DNA of 9,138 nt from Candidatus Moraniibacteriota bacterium (GTDB lineage: Bacteria; Patescibacteriota; Minisyncoccia; Moranbacterales; UBA9337): contig DOKP01000037.1 in the NCBI GenBank assembly GCA_003510795.1, forward strand, positions 1 through 9,138, in the 5' to 3' direction. Of this stretch, positions 1-6,108 are shown piece by piece. A program made the position numbers and the translations under genes. Position 1 is the stretch's first letter; every line of letters begins with the position of its first letter. The notes beneath the pieces are model-generated. The model ran no database searches and was not told where the DNA came from. It saw only the letters and a list, made by a program, of their open reading frames with translations.

Positions 1-37
1 AGGGATATGCTCAGCGAAGCATATCCCTCTAATTTTT
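1..37 (+). terminator. Hairpin with T-run, possible terminator of a gene left of the window
   Basis: AGGGATATGC (1-10) and GCATATCCCT (19-28) form a perfect 10-bp stem around the 8-nt loop TCAGCGAA, and TTTTT follows at 33-37. This suits an intrinsic terminator for a rightward gene ending before base 1. On the other strand the hairpin would lie downstream of recG, but bases beyond position 1 are missing, so a bidirectional role cannot be judged. The 5-nt gap between stem and T-run weakens the call. Confidence 0.45.
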
Positions 38-82
38 GTACTCAGCAATTAATAATTTGATTTATTTTTTTCATCATGAATC

Positions 83-152
83 TTAGTTTGTAATGTTTAG
101 CATTTAGTTATTTAAAATTTATTGTAAATTGAAAACTGAAAATTTTAAATTG
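83..152. repeat. Degenerate 7-nt periodic array downstream of recG
   Basis: Seventy bases divide in register into ten heptamers that drift gradually, from TTAGTTT and TTAGCAT through TTTATTG to TAAATTG (125-131 and again 146-152). The array ends about five bases before the recG stop codon. The AT-richness makes weak periodicity easy to find, but the register is unbroken and the unit TAAATTG recurs exactly. It probably belongs with the arrays inside recG and at 5991-6032. Confidence 0.5.
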
Positions 153-156
153 ATTG

Positions 157-2382
157 CTATTCCAAATGAATATTTCGATTCATTTTTTCTAGCTCTTCTT
201 TGAGTAAAAGATTATTTTTTAAAGCAACGTCATGATTGATAATTTCGCGCGCTTCTTCGTAAGCGCATTTAATCATTTTGATGTTAGTGATGTTTTGCAT
301 CGTACTGTCAGCAAGGCCCGATTGGCGATTTCCCAAAAAATCTCCCGGGCCGCGGATTTCCAAATCTTCTTGAGCCACCTTAAATCCATCGGTATATTTT
401 TCCAAGATGCGCAGACGGGTAGTGGAATTTTTGGCGAATAAAAAGCAGTAAGATTGAAATTCTCCTCTTCCGACTCGACCGCGAAATTGATGCAGTTGCG
501 AAAGCCCAAAACGATAAGCTTCTTCGATTATCATGACGGTAGCATTGGGAATATCGATGCCCACTTCGATAACAGAAGTGGAAACCAAGATATCGGTTTT
601 TTTGTTCTTAAAATTTAACATTATTTCTTCTTTTTCCTTGCTTTTCATCCGTCCGTGCAAAAGTCCCAATTTAAATTCAGGAAATACATCGCGCAAAAGC
701 CGTGCGTGCTCAGTAACGGCCGCTTTTACTTCGGCTAGTTTTTCTGATTCTTCAACCAGAGGAAATATCACAAAAGCTTGACGGCCATTTTTAATTTCCT
801 GGCGGATGAAATTATAAACTTCATTTTGCTTATCGGGCAAAATTACTTTAGTGATTATCTGTTTTCTGTTTTTGGGCATTTCAGTGATGAGTGAAACATC
901 CAAACTTCCCAAAAGAGTCATAGAAATAGTGCGAGGGATAGGGGTGGCGGTCATACTTAGCAGATGGGGAATCTTACCGGGTAAACCGTCATTAATCTCT
1001 GTAATTTTTTGTTGGAGATAACTGCGTTGCATGACACCAAACCTGTGTTGCTCGTCAATAATAATAAGAGCTAAGTTCTTAAAACGAATATCTTTTTGAA
1101 TAATTGCATGCGTGCCAATAACTATGTTTATTTTTCCAACTTTAATTTCTTCCAACATTGTTTCACGTGAAATTTTTGCTGTAGAATAATTTTCAATTTC
1201 TAATTTTGAATTTTGAATCAATTTTGAATTCTTTAATGAAGAATTTTTAATAATTATTGACGGATTATTTTTTATGACCAATGACCGATGACCGATGACT
1301 TTTCCTTCTCTACCGTGAACTGTTGACCGTGAACCATAAACCAACTTATACGAATTAGTCAATAATCCTATGGAAATATCAAAATCAGCCAGCAATTTGC
1401 TAAAATTTTCAAAGTGTTGGTAAGCTAAAACTTCCGTCGGCGCCATAATAGCGGCTTGAAAACCATTGGCTGATGTTTGGAGTGTCGCTAGTATCGCTAC
1501 TATTGTTTTTCCTGAACCGACATCTCCGTTTAAAAGACGATTCATGGGGTGTTTCCTGGTTAAATCTTTTTTAATTTCAGTAAAAGCTTTTTTTTGATCG
1601 TTTGTTAAACTAAAAGGCAGGGAAGCTAGGAATTTTTTTATCTTCTCGGTTGGAAATTCTAATTCTTGGGCACTTTCTTTCTTGAGTCGTTTTTTTATTT
1701 GGAGGGCTCTGAGTTGAATCAAAAACATATCAAAAAAAGCAAATCTTTTTTGCGCCACTAGATAAGAATTTTCTGAGCGGGGAAAATGAACGTCATAAAG
1801 AGCTTTTTTGAGAGTCGGGAGGTGATATTTTTCTAATATCTCAACAGGAAGCGGGTCGACAATGTCAAAATCATTTTTGAAAATAGTTTCGATTTGCCAG
1901 CGGAGCCATTTAGAAGTTATGCCTCTAGTCTCGGGATAGATGGGGACAATTCTGCCTGTGTGATTAGGATTTTTATCAGCCACTTCCCAAATTGGATTGG
2001 AAAAATAAAAACCGTTTTTGTCCAATTTGGCTTTGCCACTGAGACGAATGAATTTATTTTTGCTAAAAACATCAATTAAATACTTTTGATTAAACCAGGT
2101 GGCGCGGATAATTCCAGTTTCGTCTCTGAGTTGAATTTCAATGATGCTAATTTTTTTGTGCCAGCTTCGCTTGAGGGCAAATTTGATGATTTCTCCACTG
2201 ACTGTGGCGCTTTGCTCAGGAATTATTTCTGAAATGCTTACCAAATTAGAAAGGTCATCATAGCGGGCCGGAAAATGAAACAAAAAATCACCCACCGCAG
2301 TGATGCCTAGTTTCTTTAACTTTTCGGCCTGAGCGGGCTTTATATGAAAAGTTTTATCAATAGGGGTTTTTAAATTTAGCAT
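157..2382 (-). CDS. recG: ATP-dependent DNA helicase RecG
   Basis: RecG drives branch migration and regression of stalled replication forks. From ATG 2382 the protein has 741 residues. An OB-fold wedge domain fills roughly residues 40-170. The helicase motifs follow in order: Walker A GDVGSGKT (286-293), DEQH (443-446), SMTATPIPRT (476-485) and QFRGRVGRG (632-640). The C-terminal RecG signature EIRGPGDFLG starts at 675. The open frame extends 21 codons upstream, but that stretch reads as intergenic DNA and homologues begin close to MLNLKTPIDK, so the internal ATG is preferred. A 58-residue, low-complexity, S/N/K/I-rich segment (347-404) interrupts helicase domain 1 between LLTNSYK and SRETMLEE. 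RecG proteins normally pass straight from LLTGS.K into the following helix. Without it the length is about 683, usual for the family. All motifs are intact, so the gene is probably functional. The stop codon is TAG. Confidence 0.97.
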   Translation of the reverse strand: MLNLKTPIDKTFHIKPAQAEKLKKLGITAVGDFLFHFPARYDDLSNLVSISEIIPEQSATVSGEIIKFALKRSWHKKISIIEIQLRDETGIIRATWFNQKYLIDVFSKNKFIRLSGKAKLDKNGFYFSNPIWEVADKNPNHTGRIVPIYPETRGITSKWLRWQIETIFKNDFDIVDPLPVEILEKYHLPTLKKALYDVHFPRSENSYLVAQKRFAFFDMFLIQLRALQIKKRLKKESAQELEFPTEKIKKFLASLPFSLTNDQKKAFTEIKKDLTRKHPMNRLLNGDVGSGKTIVAILATLQTSANGFQAAIMAPTEVLAYQHFENFSKLLADFDISIGLLTNSYKLVYGSRSTVHGREGKVIGHRSLVIKNNPSIIIKNSSLKNSKLIQNSKLEIENYSTAKISRETMLEEIKVGKINIVIGTHAIIQKDIRFKNLALIIIDEQHRFGVMQRSYLQQKITEINDGLPGKIPHLLSMTATPIPRTISMTLLGSLDVSLITEMPKNRKQIITKVILPDKQNEVYNFIRQEIKNGRQAFVIFPLVEESEKLAEVKAAVTEHARLLRDVFPEFKLGLLHGRMKSKEKEEIMLNFKNKKTDILVSTSVIEVGIDIPNATVMIIEEAYRFGLSQLHQFRGRVGRGEFQSYCFLFAKNSTTRLRILEKYTDGFKVAQEDLEIRGPGDFLGNRQSGLADSTMQNITNIKMIKCAYEEAREIINHDVALKNNLLLKEELEKMNRNIHLE
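1190..1342. repeat. 7-nt repeat blocks inside recG coding sequence
   Basis: Three blocks of degenerate heptamers lie within the extra segment of recG. At 1190-1228 there are TTTTGAA-type units. At 1274-1299 there are ATGACCA/ATGACCG units, with ATGACCG twice in tandem. At 1315-1342 there are GTGAACC-type units, including GTTGACC and ATAAACC. Seven is not a multiple of three, so the encoded peptide is not itself a neat amino-acid repeat, yet the frame stays open through the whole 174-nt insertion (about 1171-1344). Confidence 0.75.
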
Positions 2383-2388
2383 AATATT

Positions 2389-2394
2389 AGTATA
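2389..2394 (-). promoter_or_regulatory. Candidate -10 box for recG
   Basis: On the minus strand TATACT ends six bases before the ATG at 2382, and no convincing -35 stands 16-18 bases upstream. If it is used, transcription would start at or next to the start codon, giving an almost leaderless mRNA. This fits the absence of any Shine-Dalgarno before recG. Confidence 0.35.
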
Positions 2395-2493
2395 GATTAT
2401 TTTGACAAAAGCATAAAGTGCTAGCATAGTTAATAAGCATAGCAATCTGCATTGACCGCTTAACTTCGAGATGTTAATCTCTTAAATGGTTCC

Positions 2494-2522
2494 TTTAGTG
2501 GCAAGAAGAGAGGAGTGATAAT
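2494..2522 (+). promoter_or_regulatory. Weak candidate promoter for the small membrane-protein gene
   Basis: TTTAGT (2494-2499), a 17-base spacer and GATAAT (2517-2522) could serve as -35 and -10, putting the transcript start near 2529. A rival with a better -35 but poor -10 is TTGACC (2452-2457), 17 bases, TAATCT (2475-2480). A small hairpin GAGAT-GTTA-ATCTC (2468-2481) lies in the same stretch. Confidence 0.22.
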
Positions 2523-2557
2523 TTTTCTATTGAAACAAAATCATGGGGGAATGAATT

Positions 2558-2731
2558 ATGTTTTTGGAAAAAAAGCTTTTTGCGTTGTCTTTGATTATTT
2601 TTTTAGGCTATATACTTTGGATAAATGTAGATTTTTTCTCGGTGCGAGGCCTCAAAAAGGATATGAAAAAAACTATTCGATATGGCGGGCTCTCTCTTTT
2701 TTTGATGACTATTTTTGTAATTTTCCAATAA
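2558..2731 (+). CDS. Putative 57-residue membrane protein of unknown function
   Basis: I do not recognise this protein. The frame opens after a TGA at 2552 and its only ATG is at 2558, preceded by GGGGGA (2545-2550) seven bases away as a possible ribosome site. The product begins MFLEKKLFAL. It has two hydrophobic segments (about 7-22 and 45-56) separated by a basic, charged linker holding RGLKKDMKK (30-38). This is a helical-hairpin layout with the linker probably cytoplasmic. A strong terminator begins 25 bases after the stop codon and another gene follows, so this looks like a complete monocistronic unit. A longer overlapping frame (2515-2757) gives a much less protein-like product and is taken as the shadow. 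SecG was considered because of size and topology, but its Gly-rich signature is absent. Confidence 0.5.
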   Translation: MFLEKKLFALSLIIFLGYILWINVDFFSVRGLKKDMKKTIRYGGLSLFLMTIFVIFQ

Positions 2732-2755
2732 AGAAAATAGTCGGGGCTTCAGATT

Positions 2756-2792
2756 GAGTGGCTTGGTGAGTTCACCGAGTCACTCGTTTTTT
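2756..2792 (+). terminator. Strong intrinsic terminator
   Basis: GAGTGGCTTGGTG (2756-2768) pairs with CACCGAGTCACTC (2773-2785) over 13 bp, including two G-T pairs, around the loop AGTT. GTTTTTT follows. It closes the small membrane-protein unit and separates it from the gene at 2860. Confidence 0.88.
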
Positions 2793-2815
2793 ATGGAAAC
2801 TTCTACTTTTTAGTA

Positions 2816-2821
2816 TATAAT
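2816..2821 (+). promoter_or_regulatory. -10 box for the 199-residue hypothetical gene
   Basis: A perfect TATAAT stands 38 bases before the ATG at 2860, directly after the upstream terminator. No good -35 is seen; ATGGAA (2793-2798) has the right 17-base spacing but matches poorly. The leader would be about 30 bases, purely AT-rich, with no Shine-Dalgarno. Confidence 0.5.
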
Positions 2822-2859
2822 AAAAAATGTGTGTTTAATAAAAAATAATTACAATTATT

Positions 2860-3459
2860 ATGGATTCAAGAATTAAAATAATTTTAGAGAAGATAGAGGC
2901 GCTTAACATTGCCTTAAAAAAAGAGCATGCTCGTTTGGCAAAAAAATATGGTTTTTATTTTTCTCAAAAGAAAATAGTTTTTCTTAAAAAAATTAAAATA
3001 AAAAATAAAAGATTTCGCATCCCAGTTTGGAAATATGTTATTCCAAAAAATATTCGCCATGCTATGTCCTTGCCTTTTATTTATATGATGATAGCCCCAG
3101 CGATGATTTTGGATATTTTTCTTACGATTTATCATGCAGTGGCTTTTCCACTTTATAAAATTCCTAAAGTCAAAAGAAAAGATTTTATAATTTATGATAG
3201 AAAATTTTTGGATTATTTAAATGTGGTTCAAAAAGTGCATTGCCTATATTGCAGTTATATAAATGGACTTTTTGCTTATGCAGTAGAAATTGCGGCGCGC
3301 ACTGAACGGTATTGGTGTCCTATTAAAGCGGCTAGCAAAATGAACGCGCCGCATAGCTGGTATAAGGATTTTGCTGATTATGGCAATCCCCAGGAATGGA
3401 ATCAAAAATTTAACAATCATGAAGCTTTTGAATGTATGAAAGGTGAGGATAAAAAATAA
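2860..3459 (+). CDS. Conserved-type hypothetical protein with membrane segment and CxxC/WCPIK motifs
   Basis: The function is unknown to me. I recall similar proteins, without an assigned role, in Patescibacteria and some Proteobacteria. In order there is an N-terminal charged helix (1-30, coiled-coil-like), a basic stretch (36-66), and one long hydrophobic region (about 70-99) that contains Asp85 and His92. A soluble C-terminal part follows, with DYLNVVQK (118-125), HCLYCSY (127-133; Cys128 and Cys131), NG (135-136), RTERYWCPIK (147-156; Cys153) and HSWY (165-168). Three cysteines plus His127 and His165 could bind a metal or form a redox or iron-sulfur site. That is inference from spacing only. 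The gene sits alone between a terminator and the next gene's promoter. The ATG is the first in frame and follows a TATAAT box. Confidence 0.8.
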   Translation: MDSRIKIILEKIEALNIALKKEHARLAKKYGFYFSQKKIVFLKKIKIKNKRFRIPVWKYVIPKNIRHAMSLPFIYMMIAPAMILDIFLTIYHAVAFPLYKIPKVKRKDFIIYDRKFLDYLNVVQKVHCLYCSYINGLFAYAVEIAARTERYWCPIKAASKMNAPHSWYKDFADYGNPQEWNQKFNNHEAFECMKGEDKK

Positions 3460-3464
3460 AAAAT

Positions 3465-3491
3465 AATATTTTTTGAAAGAAAAATATTTTT
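3465..3491 (+). terminator. AT-only hairpin with T-run, weak terminator candidate
   Basis: AATATTTTT (3465-3473) pairs perfectly with AAAAATATT (3480-3488) around TGAAAG, and TTT continues to 3491. It lies six bases after the stop of the hypothetical gene. The lack of G-C pairs makes it a weak structure. Confidence 0.35.
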
Positions 3492-3507
3492 CGTGCGTAT
3501 CATTTAA

Positions 3508-3536
3508 ATGACAGGGCTATTTTTATTTGCTATACT
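3508..3536 (+). promoter_or_regulatory. Promoter of the 3D-domain gene, with overlapping inverted repeat
   Basis: ATGACA (3508-3513), a 17-base spacer and TATACT (3531-3536) preceded by TGC (an extended -10) make the best promoter in the window. The predicted start is near 3543, giving a leader of about 70 bases. TGACAG (3509-3514) and CTGTCA (3535-3540) form an inverted repeat that overlaps both promoter elements, so a dimeric regulator could bind here. That is inference. Confidence 0.72.
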
Positions 3537-3550
3537 GTCAAGGTACCAAT

Positions 3551-3583
3551 AAAAAACCGCCCCTTCAATAAGGACGTTTTTTT
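3551..3583 (+). promoter_or_regulatory. Leader hairpin ending in T-run, possible attenuator
   Basis: Between promoter and start codon, CCTT (3562-3565) pairs with AAGG (3570-3573) and CG (3558-3559) with CG (3575-3576). Six A's (3551-3556) can pair with the T-run 3577-3583. The structure resembles an intrinsic terminator inside the leader. The G-C part is short and has an internal loop, so termination may be partial or absent. Confidence 0.35.
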
Positions 3584-3596
3584 ATGTCCAAAAGCC

Positions 3597-3603
3597 AAAG
3601 GAG
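3597..3603 (+). promoter_or_regulatory. Shine-Dalgarno deciding the TTG start of the 3D gene
   Basis: AAAGGAG lies nine bases before TTG 3613, a normal spacing. An ATG at 3608 is only four bases away and is followed at once by TTT TGA, so it cannot start the gene. This is the clearest ribosome site in the window; most other genes have none. Confidence 0.75.
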
Positions 3604-3612
3604 ACGAATGTT

Positions 3613-4116
3613 TTGAAAAAATCAATTTTTTTGACAGTACTTTTATTGTTATCATTTAGTTTTTTGGGCATAGCTCACGCCAAAAAGGATAACAATTATT
3701 CAGCGAAGCGAAGCGTCGCTTCAAAGGAGAAAAAAAGTACCCCACCAAAGAAAAAGATTGCCGAAGGAGATGCAATCAGGGTTCTGGTCACAGGTTATTA
3801 CACGCCAGTCAAAGGCCAGAATAAATACGCTACCAAAAGTTTTCGTGGCGACATGAAAAGAAATGGTGGCGGAAAAACTAGCTCGGGAACTTCTCCCGAA
3901 GAAGGAACGGTGGCGACTGATCCAAGGGTTATTCCTACTGGTACAGAAGTGTACATTCCAGAATTGGAATTGTATGCAGTCGCAGAAGATATCGGAGGAG
4001 ACATCAAAGGAAAAAGAATCGATGTCTATACTGGAATTGGAGAGGCTGGACTAAGAAAAGCTCTTGATATCGGCAATCATCAAATGGTTACCGTGATAAT
4101 CATTAAGCTCGCCTGA
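3613..4116 (+). CDS. Secreted 3D-domain protein, probable peptidoglycan-active enzyme
   Basis: The 167-residue product starts at TTG, chosen because of the Shine-Dalgarno at 3597. It has a classic signal peptide: MKKS, a hydrophobic core at 5-20, and a likely cleavage after AHA (21-23). A Lys/Ser-rich linker (24-52) follows, then a 3D domain (about 55-167). This domain, named for three aspartates, is the double-psi barrel of MltA-like lytic transglycosylases and of the Firmicute YabE/YocH proteins. The aspartates are visible in ATDPRVIP (Asp103), AEDIGG (Asp126) and GKRIDVY (Asp137). IPTGTEVYI (107-115) is also typical. Inferred role: cleavage or remodelling of cell-wall glycan outside the membrane, although catalysis by stand-alone 3D proteins is not established for every member. 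No LysM or G5 partner domain is present. Its own promoter, leader hairpin and terminator mark a monocistronic, possibly regulated unit. Confidence 0.92.
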   Translation: MKKSIFLTVLLLLSFSFLGIAHAKKDNNYSAKRSVASKEKKSTPPKKKIAEGDAIRVLVTGYYTPVKGQNKYATKSFRGDMKRNGGGKTSSGTSPEEGTVATDPRVIPTGTEVYIPELELYAVAEDIGGDIKGKRIDVYTGIGEAGLRKALDIGNHQMVTVIIIKLA

Positions 4117-4147
4117 TATTTAGGACAAATTTATTGGTACTTTGGGT

Positions 4148-4185
4148 AAAAGCAGGGATGGTGAACTTATCATTCCTGCTTTTTT
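4148..4185 (+). terminator. Strong intrinsic terminator of the 3D gene
   Basis: AAAAGCAGGGATG (4148-4160) pairs with CATTCCTGCTTTT (4171-4183), 13 bp with one G-T pair, around a 10-base loop. The stem's 3' side runs straight into the T-tract, which ends at 4185. It separates the 3D gene from the ABC transporter. Confidence 0.9.
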
Positions 4186-4194
4186 AAATGGGTG

Positions 4195-4223
4195 TTTACG
4201 AGAGCTATTTTTTGTGTTAAATT
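4195..4223 (+). promoter_or_regulatory. Candidate promoter of the ABC transporter gene
   Basis: TTTACG (4195-4200), a 17-base spacer and TAAATT (4218-4223) match four of six consensus bases each. The position just after the terminator and 34 bases before the start codon is right. No Shine-Dalgarno follows. Confidence 0.33.
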
Positions 4224-4257
4224 AAAAAAATATTGTAGCAATAAAATTTTCTAATTT

Positions 4258-5991
4258 ATGTTTAAAGAAATTGATTTGAGGCCACTTTTAAAATATTTAA
4301 GACCGTACAAAAGAGACGTTTGGTTAACTTCTGTTTTTGTGATTTTGGAAAATAGTACTTATTTAATGTTGCCTTTGATTTATAGTCGGGTGGTAGATAC
4401 CGTGACCAAGGGTGGATTTTTCGAAAAGTCAGTTTATTTGTTGTTATTGCTATGGGCTATTTTACAAATTGGAGGAGGATTACTTATGCGAGTAAGGGTG
4501 ATTTTGTCTAATAAATTGGGATATCGAGCTTCGGCTGATTTAATAAATAACTCTATAAAGCATTTAATTAGTTTGCCGGTTTCTTTCCATAAAAGAAAGA
4601 AAGTGGGAGAAGTGATTCAAAAATTCTCTCGAGCGGACGGTTATATTTATAGCTTGATTGATTATGCTTTGTTCAGTATTATTCCGTATTTAACTACTTC
4701 CTTTTTGGCATTTATCGTAATTTTTTGGATAAACTGGATGTTGGCCGTTATTTTCATGGTGTTTATCTTGTTCTTTGTGGTAGTAACGATTAAGAAAACT
4801 AATCCCATTATTATTTCTCAAGGAAAAATGAATAAATTTTTTGAAAAATATTATGGAGATGTATTTGATCGAACGCCCAATATCATCGCAATCAAGTCCA
4901 ATACTCAGGAAGCTTCTGAAAATGAAAGAAATTTTGGAGCTATGAGAAAAGGATTGGATCTTAGTCAAAGGCAGGTTGTGATTTGGATGAATCTATATTT
5001 TTGGCAGAATTTGATTTCTACTGTGGCAACTATTTCTTTGTTTGGAATTGGAATTTATTTGGTAAGCATTAATAAAATCACCATTGGTCAGTTTGTGATG
5101 CTGATTGCCTATATTAATTTTGCTTCCAATGCCATTAATATGCTAGGCGGGCATTATAAAAAACTTCAAGAAGGAATAGCGACCATCAAAAGATCAGAAA
5201 AAATATTTAATGAAGTTTCTGAAGTCTATGATGTTGCCGACGCAATTCATTTGAAAAACCCCAAGGGAGATATTGAGTTTAAAAATGTCAGTTTCTCTTA
5301 TGAAGATGAAAAAGTTTTAGAAGATATAAATTTTAAAGTTGAGGCTGGTAAAATGGTGGCTATTATCGGAAAAAGCGGTGAAGGGAAATCAACCTTGGTG
5401 GATTTAATTTCCCGTTATAATATTCCCCAGAAAGGACAAATTTTATTTGATGGAGTGGAAACAGGAGAAATTAATTTAAAAGATTTGCGCGACAATATCG
5501 CTATCGTTCCTCAAGAAATTGATCTGTTTAATGATTCGATAAAAAATAATATTGCTTATGCTAAGTTAGATGCTGTTGAAAAGGAAATTGTTCGAGCGGC
5601 TAAACTGGCTAATTGTCATGAATTTATAAGTAAATTTCCAAAAAAATATGAACAAATCGTGGGGGAAAAAGGCGTGCGGTTATCCACTGGGCAAAAACAA
5701 CGTGTCGCTATTGCTCGGGCAATTCTTAGAAATCCTCGGATTTTAATTTTAGACGAAGCTACTAGCGCGCTAGACAGTGAATCGGAAAAATATGTCCAAA
5801 GTGCCCTGGAAGAAGTAATGAAAAACAGAACCACTTTTGTAATTGCACACCGCTTAAGCACCATTCGTAAAGCTGATTTGATTTTGGTAATTGAATGTGG
5901 AAAAATAGTGGAGTCAGGTGATCACCAAGAGTTAATGAATCATGGCGGAGTGTATAAGAAATTGAGTGAATTGCAAAATATCCAAGTCTAA
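4258..5991 (+). CDS. ABC exporter half-transporter, permease fused to ATPase (MsbA-like)
   Basis: The 577-residue protein has the type IV exporter layout and should work as a dimer that pumps a lipid, peptide or drug outward using ATP; the substrate cannot be told. A six-helix transmembrane domain covers about residues 17-310, with hydrophobic runs near 17-45, 58-80, 132-183 and 243-290. The nucleotide-binding domain follows from about 335. It has Walker A GKSGEGKST (371-379), Q-loop Gln419, signature LSTGQ (475-479, where LSGGQ is standard), Walker B with DE at 499-500, and the switch His531 in IAHRLSTI. All catalytic residues are present, so it should hydrolyse ATP. It starts at ATG 4258 without a Shine-Dalgarno and seems to be its own unit. 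The stop codon TAA touches the heptamer array that begins at 5991. Confidence 0.95.
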   Translation: MFKEIDLRPLLKYLRPYKRDVWLTSVFVILENSTYLMLPLIYSRVVDTVTKGGFFEKSVYLLLLLWAILQIGGGLLMRVRVILSNKLGYRASADLINNSIKHLISLPVSFHKRKKVGEVIQKFSRADGYIYSLIDYALFSIIPYLTTSFLAFIVIFWINWMLAVIFMVFILFFVVVTIKKTNPIIISQGKMNKFFEKYYGDVFDRTPNIIAIKSNTQEASENERNFGAMRKGLDLSQRQVVIWMNLYFWQNLISTVATISLFGIGIYLVSINKITIGQFVMLIAYINFASNAINMLGGHYKKLQEGIATIKRSEKIFNEVSEVYDVADAIHLKNPKGDIEFKNVSFSYEDEKVLEDINFKVEAGKMVAIIGKSGEGKSTLVDLISRYNIPQKGQILFDGVETGEINLKDLRDNIAIVPQEIDLFNDSIKNNIAYAKLDAVEKEIVRAAKLANCHEFISKFPKKYEQIVGEKGVRLSTGQKQRVAIARAILRNPRILILDEATSALDSESEKYVQSALEEVMKNRTTFVIAHRLSTIRKADLILVIECGKIVESGDHQELMNHGGVYKKLSELQNIQV

Positions 5992-6032
5992 GAACATATA
6001 ATATAAAACATATAACATAGAACATATTTAAC
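5991..6032. repeat. 7-nt array between ABC gene and Cas2-like gene
   Basis: Six heptamers lie in register: AGAACAT (5991-5997 and 6019-6025), ATAATAT, AAAACAT, ATAACAT and a decayed ATTTAAC. The array begins at the last base of the ABC stop codon. It ends where the Cas2-like gene's recognisable coding sequence starts. Confidence 0.65.
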
Positions 6033-6108
6033 TAAGAAAATTAAAAACTCGTTTCATTCTCTTAAGAGGAGAAAATTTATTAAAATAATAAAAAATAAGG
6101 ATGGAAAA
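6025..6108 (+). other. Coding remnant of a winged-helix N-terminal region, no start codon
   Basis: The frame of the Cas2-like gene stays open upstream of its TTG back to a TAA at 6013. Residues read there include YLTKKIKNSF and LKRRKFIKI, then NKDGKL leading into LTLRLTKSG. This looks like the second half of the winged helix that precedes the Cas2-like fold in PaaX-type proteins (recognition helix, KRR, then the wing). No ATG, GTG or TTG exists in this stretch. ATT at 6079 follows AGAGGAG with fair spacing but would be an exceptional start. The preceding gene ends at 5991, so the first helices are missing. Confidence 0.6.

Noticed and set aside
1274..1342. CRISPR-like or protein-level tandem repeat inside recG
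   Set aside because: Units are only 7 nt with no spacers, and 7 nt does not keep an amino-acid period. It is a DNA-level repeat.
2383..2445. 21-residue N-terminal extension of RecG to the ATG at 2445
   Set aside because: It reads as hydrophobic sequence unlike RecG, lies in intergenic-type DNA and contains the candidate -10 box. The ATG at 2382 matches the family's start.
2558..2731. SecG identity for the small membrane protein
   Set aside because: Size and two-helix topology fit, but the Gly-rich region and other SecG signature residues are absent.
2515..2757. 80-residue frame as the real gene
   Set aside because: The product lacks domain-like character and its stop falls inside the terminator stem. 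The overlapping frame 2558-2731 is far more protein-like and has a better ribosome site.
5680..5694. LSTGQ signature as evidence of a defective ABC ATPase
   Set aside because: Substitution of the third residue is seen in active transporters, and Walker A, Walker B, Q-loop and His switch are all intact.
5762..6025. Minus-strand 87-residue frame crossing the end of the ABC gene
   Set aside because: It is antisense to Walker B and the H-loop of a clear ABC ATPase and runs through the heptamer array, so it is a shadow.
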